64,000 nt of DNA from Prochlorococcus sp. AG-347-J19. GTDB lineage: Bacteria > Cyanobacteriota > Cyanobacteriia > PCC-6307 > Cyanobiaceae. The position numbers were made by a program, and so were the translations under genes. Positions 19,142-27,612 of this stretch are shown one piece after another. The notes beneath the pieces are model-generated. The model was not told the origin of the DNA. It was given only the letters and a program-made list of their open reading frames with translations, and searched no databases. Numbering within the stretch: position 1 is the first letter of the stretch; each line of letters starts with the position of its first letter. The stretch covers positions 62,001 to 126,000 of the forward strand of contig QCBV01000004.1 of assembly GCA_003279015.1 (NCBI GenBank), written 5' to 3'.

Positions 19142-20227
19142 ATGCATATAGTTTTGATAAGTACCCCAATAGGTTTCCTTGGAAGCGGCAAAGGTGGAGG
19201 TGTTGAATTAACCTTAAATTACTTAGTATCGGGTTTGCTATCTTTAGGTCACACGGTAGAGGTGGTAGCTCCCCAAAATTCTACTTTACTTAGAAGTAAT
19301 GAAAAAGCAAAATTACATTTTGTAGAAGGTAAAGATCAAATTAGTTGGCAGCATCAAAAATTCAATGCTCCTGTAATTATTCCAGACAATTCAGTTCTGG
19401 CGGGAATGCTTGAAAAGGGATTAGATATCGCAAAACAAGCAGATGTAATGTTGAACATGTCTTATGATTGGCTGCCTATTTGGATGACTCTAAATGTAGA
19501 GATTCCCATTGCACATATTATTAGTATGGGTTCAGAGAGTTCAGTAATAAGTAATTTAATCTCAAAGGTACACGCTAAACATCCCTATAATTTTGCTTTC
19601 CATTCAAAAATACAAGCTGATGATTATCCTTATATAAAAAAACCCATAATTATTGGTAATGGTTTTAAATTAGATGACTATACTTTTCAAGATTCAGTGA
19701 AAGGACCCTTAGCTTGGGTTGGGAGAGTGGCCCCGGAGAAAGGTTTAGAGGATGCAGTTTATGTTGCGAATGAAATTGGCGAAAAACTAAAAGTTTGGGG
19801 CGTTATTGAAGATGAAATTTATGCCTCAAGTATAGAACAATCTTTTCCTAAGGGGACTATAGATTGGAGGGGTTTTATATCAACCAATGAATTACAAAAA
19901 GAACTTGGTAAATGTAGGGTGTTGTTAAATACCCCGAAATGGAATGAGGCATATGGGAACGTAGTTGTTGAAGCTTTAGCCTGCGGGGTACCAGTCGTAG
20001 CTTATAAAAGAGGAGGACCTAGTGAAATTATTCAGCATGGCGAAACAGGGTATCTTGTTGATCCGGATGATAAAAAAAATATGCTTTCATATGTAAAGAT
20101 TATTGAAAAAATAAAGCGTTATAGATGTAGAGAATGGGTAGAAAAAAATGCCTCCACAGATATATTTGCTAATAAGGTTGTTAGCTGGCTTAATAAGGTA
20201 ATGCACGAAAATAAATTAAGAAAGTAA
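19142..20227 (+). CDS. GT4-type glycosyltransferase
   Basis: 361 residues. N-terminal loop GFLGSGKGGGVELTLNYLV, then GHTVEVVAPQ, is the acceptor-side Rossmann fold of GT-B enzymes. The C-terminal donor half contains WVGRVAPEKGLEDA and the signature NEAYGNVVVEALACGVPVVA followed by KRGGPSEIIQHGETGYLVD (EX7E motif, retaining GT4). It starts 29 bp after the transporter and is followed 6 bp later by a GT39-type membrane glycosyltransferase, so the pair probably acts on an envelope lipid or glycan. Substrates unknown. Confidence 0.92.
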   Translation: MHIVLISTPIGFLGSGKGGGVELTLNYLVSGLLSLGHTVEVVAPQNSTLLRSNEKAKLHFVEGKDQISWQHQKFNAPVIIPDNSVLAGMLEKGLDIAKQADVMLNMSYDWLPIWMTLNVEIPIAHIISMGSESSVISNLISKVHAKHPYNFAFHSKIQADDYPYIKKPIIIGNGFKLDDYTFQDSVKGPLAWVGRVAPEKGLEDAVYVANEIGEKLKVWGVIEDEIYASSIEQSFPKGTIDWRGFISTNELQKELGKCRVLLNTPKWNEAYGNVVVEALACGVPVVAYKRGGPSEIIQHGETGYLVDPDDKKNMLSYVKIIEKIKRYRCREWVEKNASTDIFANKVVSWLNKVMHENKLRK

Positions 20228-20233
20228 TATTAA

Positions 20234-22039
20234 ATGATTCTTCTTAAATCAAAAAAAAGAGTTACTAACCTATTGATTGTTCTAGTTTTCGGGGGTTTTT
20301 TATTTTTTTTAGATTTGGGGAAAACAGGACTTGTGGATGAAACTCCACCTTTATTCGCCGCTGCTGCGAGAGCAATGAGTGAATCAGGAGATTGGTTAAC
20401 TCCAAAAGTTAATGGAATGTTCCGTTTTGATAAACCACCATTAATTTATTGGATAATGGGTTTTTTTTACTCATTACCAAAAAATGAGATTTGGGACAGT
20501 TTGGGGACAATCTCAGCAAGACTGCCTTCTGCTTTGGGATCATTATTTTTAATGCTAATGATTGGAGACACATTGTTTTGTTGGCCACAGAAAGGTGATA
20601 GGCATTTCCTCACTCCAATAGTCGCATCATTAAGTTTTGCTCTGTCTCCATTAATAATTATCTGGAGCAGAACTGCTGTAAGTGATGCTCTTTTAACTGG
20701 GACTTTAGGGATTAGCCTCCTTTTGTTCTGGAGAAGAATGGCAAGTGACAATAATAATCCTTGCATCTCAGCATGGGTCTTTTTAGGGTTTGCAATTTTA
20801 ACTAAAGGACCAGTTGCATTTGTTTTGGCAACCTTGACTATTACTTTTTATTTATTAATACAGAACGATTGGAGAAATTTGCTTTGTAAGATAAACCCTA
20901 TAAAGGGTTTTTCTATAACTCTCTTAATAAGTGCCCCATGGTATTTATTAGAACTTATAAAAGAAGGAAAGCCTTTTTGGGATAACTTCTTTGGGTATCA
21001 TAATTTTCAAAGATATACATCAGTTGTCAATAATCATTCAGAGCCATTTTGGTTTTTTCTTTACGTGATGATATTGGCTTCATTACCATTTACCCCTTTT
21101 TTGTATTACGGAGTATTTAAAGCTTTTAAGGATTGCTTGAAACGTCCAAAAGAGAGTTACAAAGTTTCTGAAACTATTTATACATATTCTCTTTGCTGGT
21201 TAACATCAGTTCTAATCTTTTTTAGCATTTCTGCTACGAAACTACCAAGCTATTGGTTGCCAGCAATTCCAGCGGCTGCAATTTTGATTAGTTATAGCTT
21301 TATAGACTTAAAAAATTCAAATAAAAATTATTTCTATTTATGGACTTTTAATATTTTAATTTTGTGCGGGATCTCTGTTGCATTCTTTTTCTCAAATATT
21401 TGGTTAAGTTCAATAATTGATCCTGAAATGCCTAATCTTGCAGCTGACTTGATAAGTTCTGGGATAATTTTTAAAGCTAAATTGTTTTTCTCTTTATTCA
21501 CACTCATTACAATAATTTTATTTTCTTTTAAAACCAAAAAAATCTTTTTTTATCTTCAAATTTCACTATTGATAGGGCAATTTTTTTTGATGACGCCAAT
21601 TAGAAAATTGGCAGATACTTCTAGGCAATTACCTTTAAGAAATATCTCAAAATTAATTTCAAATATTCGTGAGGGAAATGAAACTTTAGCAATGATCGGA
21701 ATAAGAAAACCGTCATTACATTTTTATTCGAGACAAATAGTTTTTTATGAACCAAATACTAAAGAAGGATTAATTAATCTTTTAGAGAGGCTAAATATTG
21801 ATAGGAGAGAAAATTATGAGGACCAACCTGACTATGAATACAAATCTTTATTGGTCGTGATAGATGAATACTCTTCGCGCGAACAACACTGGTCAAACAT
21901 TAATCATCAAAAATTAGGTGAATATGGGATTTATAATTTATGGCGAATTCAGAAGAGTGATTTAAATAATTATTCGCAATTTCTAGTTAATAACGGTTAT
22001 AAATCTAACTGGAAAAGTAGGAAAGTTGAGAAATTTTAA
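20234..22039 (+). CDS. GT39/ArnT-like membrane glycosyltransferase
   Basis: 601 residues. Uses a polyprenyl-linked sugar donor, as in ArnT or protein mannosyltransferases. The first periplasmic loop has the catalytic-type LVDETPPLFAAAARAM (Asp-Glu pair near residues 33-34) and NGMFRFDKPPLIYWIMG, diagnostic of the family. About eleven helices fill residues 10-450; a soluble C-terminal domain of ~150 residues follows (IGIRKPSLHFYSRQIVFYEP), common in ArnT-type proteins. Directly downstream of the GT4 gene (6 bp), likely co-transcribed. The stop overlaps the convergent RHH gene by 4 bp. The glycosylated target is unknown. Confidence 0.9.
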   Translation: MILLKSKKRVTNLLIVLVFGGFLFFLDLGKTGLVDETPPLFAAAARAMSESGDWLTPKVNGMFRFDKPPLIYWIMGFFYSLPKNEIWDSLGTISARLPSALGSLFLMLMIGDTLFCWPQKGDRHFLTPIVASLSFALSPLIIIWSRTAVSDALLTGTLGISLLLFWRRMASDNNNPCISAWVFLGFAILTKGPVAFVLATLTITFYLLIQNDWRNLLCKINPIKGFSITLLISAPWYLLELIKEGKPFWDNFFGYHNFQRYTSVVNNHSEPFWFFLYVMILASLPFTPFLYYGVFKAFKDCLKRPKESYKVSETIYTYSLCWLTSVLIFFSISATKLPSYWLPAIPAAAILISYSFIDLKNSNKNYFYLWTFNILILCGISVAFFFSNIWLSSIIDPEMPNLAADLISSGIIFKAKLFFSLFTLITIILFSFKTKKIFFYLQISLLIGQFFLMTPIRKLADTSRQLPLRNISKLISNIREGNETLAMIGIRKPSLHFYSRQIVFYEPNTKEGLINLLERLNIDRRENYEDQPDYEYKSLLVVIDEYSSREQHWSNINHQKLGEYGIYNLWRIQKSDLNNYSQFLVNNGYKSNWKSRKVEKF

Positions 22040-22287
22040 CAAAGCTTCTTTTTAAGAAGTGCGTTTTTAAGATCATCAAGACTACACTTAGCAGGGATTT
22101 CAATTTCATTCAAATCTTCAAGTAATTCGAGATCGATGACAGAATCTTCTGCTAAAAAGCTAAAAACTTCATTAATGCTTATCCCCATATCTTGAGCCAT
22201 CTCTGAGATTAGCCTTAGAGTATCCCTCCTCACGGAAATCCTGAGGTCTAAAGGGATATATTCATTTTCAGGGTTTGCTGACTTCAT
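22036..22287 (-). CDS. Ribbon-helix-helix (CopG-like) small protein
   Basis: 83 residues. Residues 13-48 (IPLDLRISVRRDTLRLISEM, then AQDMGISINEVFSFLAEDS) fit a beta strand plus two helices, the RHH DNA-binding fold. The C-terminal part is acidic and Leu-rich. No partner toxin gene lies beside it: the neighbours are the GT39 gene (4-bp convergent overlap) and the AEC permease. A regulator role is likely but its target is unknown. Confidence 0.7.
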   Translation of the reverse strand: MKSANPENEYIPLDLRISVRRDTLRLISEMAQDMGISINEVFSFLAEDSVIDLELLEDLNEIEIPAKCSLDDLKNALLKKKLC

Positions 22288-22357
22288 AACCTAAATCTTA
22301 AGACATTATTTAATTATCCGGATATTAACTTTACAATATTCATTAATCATGCATTTT

Positions 22358-23299
22358 TTAATTAACAAAGTTCTTGTTGAATACATTTAGTAAAATTTTC
22401 AAGAGAGGAATTGTAACTATTGATATTAAAGTTGTAGTAAAAAGAATTTTAGAAGCGATTTTTTGTTTAACGTCATAGGCCTCTGCCATTAAAATTGTTG
22501 ATATTGCCGTAGGAGTTCCTGCCTGTAGTATTACTGCTGATGATTGATAGAAGTCAAAATTTAAATATTTGCTTATTAAAAAAACAATAAAAGGAAGAAT
22601 AAATAACTTTAATAAAATTGAGAATTTAATTTCTTTATTAAGATCAAAGAATTTATCTTTTTGATTGGTTATTATCCCTAATCTTGTTCCCACAATTATT
22701 ATGGCTAAAGCGATAACTATTCTTGCGGGTATCCAAAGGTAATCGCCTAATATCTCCTCTAGTTGGAAAACGTATACAAAAAGTACACCAATGATGCCCC
22801 TTGATGCAGGGCTATTGATTAATGCATTTAGTAAGCCTCCAATATTTGGGACGTTTTTGGATTTTTCTTGTAGAAAAAAAGGTCCAAATATCCAAGCAAA
22901 TAGTGTTGTACCTAAGTCAAATCCGATTGTGAAGTTAATAGTTGTTGAAGGTAGAAGAGCTATTGCAATTGGAATTCCAAGAAATGATGTATTACCTATT
23001 AGGCCTGCCATCTGCAAAGTATAATTTGAAAGCTTATTTTTAAAAATTGGGAATAAATTAATTTGGATGATTAAAAATCCTATTAAGGAGAATGCTAAAA
23101 TCGCGCTTTTAATAAGGTTTATATCTATACCCTCTTTTAGTAATAGACCCATTACGCTTAAAGGAATGCCAAATCTTATTAAAGGTCTTGCAATATATTT
23201 TGAAATCTTTGGATTCTTTTTCCCAAGAAAAAAACCAAAAATTAAGAAAGGGATAATATTTATGAATAGAGAGTAGATGGTATTAATAAAATATTTAAT
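22358..23299 (-). CDS. AEC-family permease (auxin efflux carrier-like), probable non-AUG start
   Basis: The first ATG in frame (23152) would give 264 residues and miss the first membrane helices. The frame stays open upstream to a stop at 23311-23309, and the extension reads FINTIYSLFINIIPFLIFG, then FFLGKKNPKISKY and LIRFGIPLSVMG, typical AEC N-terminal helices. No ATG, GTG or TTG occurs in it; the best candidate is an ATT at 23299 (another at 23287), giving about 313 residues, the normal family size. The rest has ten helices with AGTPTAISTILMAEAY near the C-terminus. AEC proteins carry organic anions; substrate unknown. A one-base indel in the AT-rich start region is the alternative explanation. 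Confidence 0.82.
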   Translation of the reverse strand: MKYFINTIYSLFINIIPFLIFGFFLGKKNPKISKYIARPLIRFGIPLSVMGLLLKEGIDINLIKSAILAFSLIGFLIIQINLFPIFKNKLSNYTLQMAGLIGNTSFLGIPIAIALLPSTTINFTIGFDLGTTLFAWIFGPFFLQEKSKNVPNIGGLLNALINSPASRGIIGVLFVYVFQLEEILGDYLWIPARIVIALAIIIVGTRLGIITNQKDKFFDLNKEIKFSILLKLFILPFIVFLISKYLNFDFYQSSAVILQAGTPTAISTILMAEAYDVKQKIASKILFTTTLISIVTIPLLKILLNVFNKNFVN

Positions 23300-23355
23300 A
23301 AAGCAATATTAACTTGTCGTAGCACAGTCAAAAAGTTTATTTATGGAAGGATAAA

Positions 23356-23589
23356 CTATATTATTTTCCATATAGCTTTATCAGGAATTAAAGGGGGTTC
23401 TCGTAAATCTTCTGGTTCTTTAGTCAAAACTCTCCAAGTTGGAACTCTACAAGTTACGTATGCAGGACTTTCTATTAAAACACCTGGTTTCTCATCAAAA
23501 GTACAAGTAAACCCTTCTTTCCAAAAACCACCATTGTTTAGGCTACCTTTAAACCAAACCCAGCATTTTGAAGTTTTCAAGATCAGCAA
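23356..23589 (-). CDS. Conserved small hypothetical protein
   Basis: 77 residues from a TTG (23589), with two further in-frame TTG codons close by and no ATG. Contains KCWVWFKGSLNNGGFWKEG, TCTFDEKPGVLIESP and YVTCRVPTWRVLT; the Trp/Cys/Gly pattern (three Cys) and compact size suggest a small folded beta-rich protein. I have the impression that similar sequences are widespread in marine picocyanobacteria, but no function is known to me. Alone between the AEC permease and the SemiSWEET gene, all minus strand. Confidence 0.7.
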   Translation of the reverse strand: MLILKTSKCWVWFKGSLNNGGFWKEGFTCTFDEKPGVLIESPAYVTCRVPTWRVLTKEPEDLREPPLIPDKAIWKII

Positions 23590-23665
23590 ATTTTGGTTCT
23601 ATATTAATCAATAATTAAGTTATAAATCTAAAATTTATTACTTTTAAAAAAATATTTTATTAATT

Positions 23666-23923
23666 TTAGTTTTTTGAAAAATATACTTTAGAGATTAATA
23701 TTAATAGATTTAAGATTAGGGTAATTAAATTTGCTATCAATATTGGTGTAGAAGAAATTTTATAACCGTAAATAATCCAAGACAAAACACCGATAATAAA
23801 CATTATTAATGTTGTCAAAGAAACATCATCTGCCTTTTTTGTTTTTAAAGTTTTTATTAATTGAGGTAGAAATGCCGCTGTTGTTAAAATTGCTGCAAAA
23901 TATCCGAATATATCTACATTCAT
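23666..23923 (-). CDS. SemiSWEET (PQ-loop) sugar transporter
   Basis: 85 residues making a single three-helix bundle, the size of bacterial SemiSWEETs which work as dimers. Helix 1 contains FGYFAAILTTAAFLPQLIKT with the PQ motif at 20-21, followed by KADDVSLTTLIMFIIGVLSW and YGYKISSTPILIANLITLIL with the Trp and Asn residues that line the sugar pocket in the family. A role in facilitated sugar movement is expected from the family. It lies 14 bp downstream of the peroxiredoxin-like gene. Confidence 0.9.
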   Translation of the reverse strand: MNVDIFGYFAAILTTAAFLPQLIKTLKTKKADDVSLTTLIMFIIGVLSWIIYGYKISSTPILIANLITLILNLLILISKVYFSKN

Positions 23924-23937
23924 AAAAGTTTTAGAAA

Positions 23938-24669
23938 TTATTTAATTAAATCAGATAAAAATCCTAAAGGATCTCTCATGTTTGATGAATATCCAAGAAC
24001 ATCACTTGAAAAAAATTTATAAACAATTTGATTTTGATCATTTAATAAAAAGGAAGCTCCCCTTTGAGGAAGGAATTCTTCATTAATAATATAATCACTC
24101 CAATTTTGGATTATTTCATTCATATTGCTTAATCTAAATGTTGCTAATTCAAATGGTCTCAAGTAACCATCTCCAAAAACCTTTTTAAAAGAGTTACCTG
24201 AAAATTCTAGAAATTTTAAAACATCAATTTTGTCAAATTCTGAATAGATTTGCTTTGCTTTTCGGTCACCAGTGTAGCCTCTAATAACTTCTTTAATTGT
24301 TTTAAAAGAATTTATCCCTGATAACATCAAAAGCATATTGATCCAACCGCCTAAACCTATATCTAAACCTCTAGAGACTTCAAGATTATTATGGATTTGA
24401 TTATCAGAAACAGCTATTAAATTTTCTTCAGGAAAGCCAGTAAATTTACAGAATTTTCGTTTCCCCTTTTGGTTGCCAATGGCAATAGCAAAAATATCTA
24501 AATTTTTATTTTGATCATTATCAATAAAATTTTTTAAATTAATTGCATATTCAAAGCTGTCAAAATCTCCCAACAACCCAAACAAAATAATTAATTTAAA
24601 TTTTTTCCCTCCTTTAAAGTTATGTTTTTCAACAAGATCATTAATATCATTTTGAAATTTGTCAGTCAC
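23938..24669 (-). CDS. Peroxiredoxin-like (AhpC/TSA-2-type) protein without a peroxidatic cysteine
   Basis: 243 residues. The pattern KLIILFGLLGDFDSFEYAIN, LDIFAIAIGN, FTGFPEENLIAVSDN, and at the end RGASFLLNDQNQIVYKFF with GYSSNMRDPLGFLSDL matches the thioredoxin-fold 'AhpC/TSA-like' proteins of cyanobacteria and plastids. In active peroxiredoxins a Cys follows the first strand; here that place reads GLLGDFDS. The only clear Cys is in RKFCKFTGF. So it keeps the fold but probably not thiol peroxidase chemistry. It may form a short operon with SemiSWEET. Confidence 0.62.
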   Translation of the reverse strand: MTDKFQNDINDLVEKHNFKGGKKFKLIILFGLLGDFDSFEYAINLKNFIDNDQNKNLDIFAIAIGNQKGKRKFCKFTGFPEENLIAVSDNQIHNNLEVSRGLDIGLGGWINMLLMLSGINSFKTIKEVIRGYTGDRKAKQIYSEFDKIDVLKFLEFSGNSFKKVFGDGYLRPFELATFRLSNMNEIIQNWSDYIINEEFLPQRGASFLLNDQNQIVYKFFSSDVLGYSSNMRDPLGFLSDLIK

Positions 24670-24810
24670 GATGGTGTAAATATTTTTATGAATTATTCTT
24701 AAAAAATTTTTCTTACTTTAATTAGTATAAAATTTTACATGAAAAAGTTTTTTAAGAAATTAATTTAATGTTTCTAGATTTTATTATTTTAAGGTAAACA
24801 ATTTGAAGTT

Positions 24811-25335
24811 ATGACTGTAGGAATTTATTACGCAACTACAACTGGAAAAACTGAAGACGTAGCTGATCGTCTCCACAACTTTATTTCTTCAGCAGAAGCA
24901 CCTAAAGATGTATCTGATGTAGATGATCTTTCAGAATTCGAAGGTCTTGACGGGATTATCTGTGGGATACCTACTTGGAATACCGGAGCAGATGAAGAAA
25001 GATCAGGAACTGCGTGGGACTCAATCTTAGAGGATATTGGTGAACTAAGTTTATCAGGAAAAAAAGTTGCAATTTTTGGCTTAGGAGATTCTTCTACATA
25101 TACAGAAAATTACTGTGATGCCATGGAAGAGCTTCATAGCTACTTCACTAAAGCAGGTGCCGAAATGGTCGGTTATGTGGATAAATCTTCTTATACATTT
25201 GATGAATCTAAAAGCGTCATTGGAGAAAGCTTTTGTGGATTACCTCTCGATGAAGATAGTGAGTCTGATTTGACTGATTCACGTCTTGAATCATGGGCTT
25301 CTCAGCTGAAAGGCGAAATCCCCTCATTGGCGTAA
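24811..25335 (+). CDS. isiB: Flavodoxin
   Basis: 174 residues, a long-chain flavodoxin. The FMN phosphate loop ATTTGKTEDVAD is at 8-19; GIPTWNTGADEERSGTAWD and GLGDSSTYTENYCDAMEEL are the two flavin-flanking loops. Flavodoxin replaces ferredoxin as photosystem I electron acceptor when iron is short. The next gene, 145 bp on, is a Pcb antenna related to IsiA, so the order recalls the isiAB iron-stress operon of other cyanobacteria in reverse. I found no convincing Fur box by eye in the 141 bp upstream. Confidence 0.97.
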   Translation: MTVGIYYATTTGKTEDVADRLHNFISSAEAPKDVSDVDDLSEFEGLDGIICGIPTWNTGADEERSGTAWDSILEDIGELSLSGKKVAIFGLGDSSTYTENYCDAMEELHSYFTKAGAEMVGYVDKSSYTFDESKSVIGESFCGLPLDEDSESDLTDSRLESWASQLKGEIPSLA

Positions 25336-25480
25336 GCTTTCAAAGATATTACTTCCATAAATTTGTAACATTTGTTCTTTCAAGATATGTTTTTTTTACA
25401 TAAGTAATTAAATCTGTAAAGAATATGTCAAAAACCAGGCTAAATAGCAATAAGCTCAACTTGCTGTTTACTTAAATCAA

Positions 25481-26539
25481 GTGTTACAAACTTACGGAAA
25501 ATCTGATGTCACCTATGACTGGTACGCAGGGAATTCTGGTGTTGTTGGCCGTTCAGGTAAATTCATAGCAGCTCATGCTGCCCATGCAGGATTAATGATG
25601 TTCTGGGCAGGAGCTTTTGGATTATTTGAATTGGCTCGTTACGACGCCAGTATTCCAATGGGTGCACAGAAAGCAATTGTTTTGCCTCACCTTGCGGGAA
25701 TTGGAATTGGTGGCATTGAAAATGGTGTTATTACAGAACCATATGGAATTGTTGTAATTTGCACATTACATCTAATTTTCTCAGCGGTGTTAGGTGCTGG
25801 AGGATTATTACATTCCAATAAATTTGCAGGCGATCTCGGAGATTATCCTGAGAATAGTAAGCCACAAAAATTTGATTTTGAGTGGGATGATCCTGATAAA
25901 CTCACTTTTATTCTTGGTCATCATCTGATTTTTCTTGGTCTTGGAGCAATAATGTTCGTAGAATGGGCAAGAATTCATGGAATTTACGACCCAGCGATAG
26001 GATCTACAAGACAAGTTGTCTACAATTTAGATATTGCTGCAATTTGGAATCATCAATTTGATTTTTTAAAAATTGATAGTCTTGAAGATGTTATGGGAGG
26101 GCATGCTTTCTTAGCTTTCCTTGAAATAATTGGAGGAGTTTTCCATATTTGTACTAAACAATTTGGAGAATATACAGAATTTAAAGGAAAAGGATTACTC
26201 GGAGCTGAGGCTATTTTATCTTACTCAGTAGTTGGTGTTTCTTATATGGCTTTTGTTGCTGCTTTTTGGTGCGCTTCAAATACAACCATATATCCAGTTG
26301 ATCTTTATGGAGAGCCTTTAAAGCTTCAATTTGAATTCGCACCTTATTTTACTGATACAGTTGATTTAGGTTCAGGAGCATACAGTTCAAGAGCTTGGCT
26401 TGCTAATACTCATTTCTATTTGGGATTCTTTTTCTTACAAGGTCATCTTTGGCATGCATTAAGAGCAATGGGATTTGACTTTAAGAAAATTGGTCAAGCA
26501 TTTGACAATATTGAAAATACAAAAATTACTCAAAACTAG
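25481..26539 (+). CDS. pcb: Pcb divinyl-chlorophyll a/b-binding light-harvesting protein (IsiA/CP43 family)
   Basis: 352 residues from a GTG; an in-frame TAA lies upstream with no other start between. Six helices with chlorophyll-ligand His residues, e.g. GKFIAAHAAHAGLMMFWAGA, VVICTLHLIFSAVLGAGGLLH, GHHLIFLGLGAIMFVEWARI, EDVMGGHAFLAFLEIIGGVF, and LANTHFYLGFFFLQGHLWHA. The large lumenal loop of CP43 between helices 5 and 6 is absent, as in Pcb/IsiA. In Prochlorococcus these proteins form the major antenna instead of phycobilisomes. Beside flavodoxin, so this copy may be the iron-stress antenna that serves photosystem I; that is inference. A strong terminator follows. Confidence 0.95.
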   Translation: MLQTYGKSDVTYDWYAGNSGVVGRSGKFIAAHAAHAGLMMFWAGAFGLFELARYDASIPMGAQKAIVLPHLAGIGIGGIENGVITEPYGIVVICTLHLIFSAVLGAGGLLHSNKFAGDLGDYPENSKPQKFDFEWDDPDKLTFILGHHLIFLGLGAIMFVEWARIHGIYDPAIGSTRQVVYNLDIAAIWNHQFDFLKIDSLEDVMGGHAFLAFLEIIGGVFHICTKQFGEYTEFKGKGLLGAEAILSYSVVGVSYMAFVAAFWCASNTTIYPVDLYGEPLKLQFEFAPYFTDTVDLGSGAYSSRAWLANTHFYLGFFFLQGHLWHALRAMGFDFKKIGQAFDNIENTKITQN

Positions 26540-26549
26540 TTCAAACTAA

Positions 26550-26583
26550 TAAAAAACCTCTCCTTTAACAGGGAGGTTTTTTT
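26550..26583 (+). terminator. Rho-independent terminator after pcb
   Basis: CCTCTC pairs with GGGAGG (one G-U) around loop CTTTAACA, flanked by A-run and T7. It ends the pcb transcript 11-44 bp after the stop codon. Confidence 0.85.
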
Positions 26584-26612
26584 GTACACTACTTAATATA
26601 TTCGATAAATTA

Positions 26613-27266
26613 ATGGAAAATTTCAGAGAAATTGATTGTAAGGAGATTTTTCGAAAAGCTTATGAAAATAGGTACACTTGGAAGAATGAATTTAATGGTT
26701 ACAAAGGTAAATGTATTTTTTTCTTTAATAATAATATTCATGAAGGTGAATTCTTATTAGGTAAAGACTTTAAACCAAATATTCAAAAAATAGAGGATGA
26801 GAAAATTGTTAAAAGTATCGCCTCACAGCTGTTTGAAGTATCTATCCACAGGGTTAAAAGAGAATTCAAATCTGTACATTCAGAAAATAATTTTAATTTA
26901 CTCAAAAATTCTGAAAGTGGAATTGAAATGGGTGTTTCAGGTAAGAATCAAGGTGATAAATATAGAGTTAAAAATGATTGTATTAACATGGTCTATAGAA
27001 AAATTCATGGAACAATAATTGAAATTTTTGTTGAAGAATTTTTAAATACAGGAAAGGGTTCACTTAGTAAAAAATATAGTAGTCAATCAATTGATCCAAA
27101 TACACTTAAGGTAAAATCACAAAAATTAGAATATGAGGACGAATTTATAAATATAGGTGAAGAGGATTATTGGATTTTAAATTCAAGAACAATAAAATAC
27201 TTAAACCAAAATCAAGAAAAAGAGATACAAAAGTTTGTTTTCAAGGATTTAAGTTTATTGAAATAA
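26613..27266 (+). CDS. DUF3386-family protein
   Basis: 217 residues. The opening IFRKAYENRYTWKNEFNGYKG is the cyanobacterial DUF3386 hallmark (Ala-Tyr-Glu-Asn-Arg-Tyr-Thr-Trp). The rest is a mixed alpha/beta protein with MGVSGKNQGDKYRVKNDCI, then MVYRKIHGTIIEIFVEEFLN; no membrane segment or signal peptide. Function unknown. It lies after the pcb terminator and so probably has its own promoter; the next gene is convergent (5 bp gap). Confidence 0.82.
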   Translation: MENFREIDCKEIFRKAYENRYTWKNEFNGYKGKCIFFFNNNIHEGEFLLGKDFKPNIQKIEDEKIVKSIASQLFEVSIHRVKREFKSVHSENNFNLLKNSESGIEMGVSGKNQGDKYRVKNDCINMVYRKIHGTIIEIFVEEFLNTGKGSLSKKYSSQSIDPNTLKVKSQKLEYEDEFINIGEEDYWILNSRTIKYLNQNQEKEIQKFVFKDLSLLK

Positions 27267-27271
27267 GTTTT

Positions 27272-27517
27272 TTATTCAACCAATCTAAATCCTTTATCAA
27301 GTAGTTTTTGATAAAGGAGCCTCGCTCTAAACGCTAATATTTGTTCTTCATTTTCATTACTTATTACATGAAAATAATTATTGTCTAATTTATTTTTGCT
27401 AAAACATACATTTGACTCTCCTAATCTTAAAGTCCAGTTTTCTTCTTTTGCTAAGTGCTGATTAGGTCCGAGATCCCAAGGGCATTTTTCAGGATATTTT
27501 TCTCTTTTAGAACCCAT
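27272..27517 (-). CDS. Small conserved hypothetical protein
   Basis: 81 residues, soluble. Contains KCPWDLGPNQHLAKEENWTL, GESNVCFSK and a C-terminal helix QILAFRARLLYQKLLDKGFR. Two Cys residues and several Trp. I do not recognise the family; composition and codon use match the neighbours, and it has a clean ATG start. Convergent with the DUF3386 gene. Confidence 0.65.
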   Translation of the reverse strand: MGSKREKYPEKCPWDLGPNQHLAKEENWTLRLGESNVCFSKNKLDNNYFHVISNENEEQILAFRARLLYQKLLDKGFRLVE

Positions 27518-27612
27518 AATATTAATTTTAACTATCCAATATTAGTAAATATTTGAAAGTATGGCTATAAACCTTTGTTAATATCTTTAGCTGAAATGTA
27601 ATAGAGGTATAG

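Noticed and set aside
22036-22287. RHH protein as an antitoxin
   Set aside because: No toxin-like gene adjoins it; both neighbours have clear other identities.
24670-24810. Fur box ahead of flavodoxin
   Set aside because: AT-rich stretch only; no 19-bp palindromic match could be made by eye, so not annotated.
25441-25480. Hairpin AGCAA/TTGCT in the pcb leader
   Set aside because: Only five pairs with a ten-base loop; too weak in AT-rich DNA.
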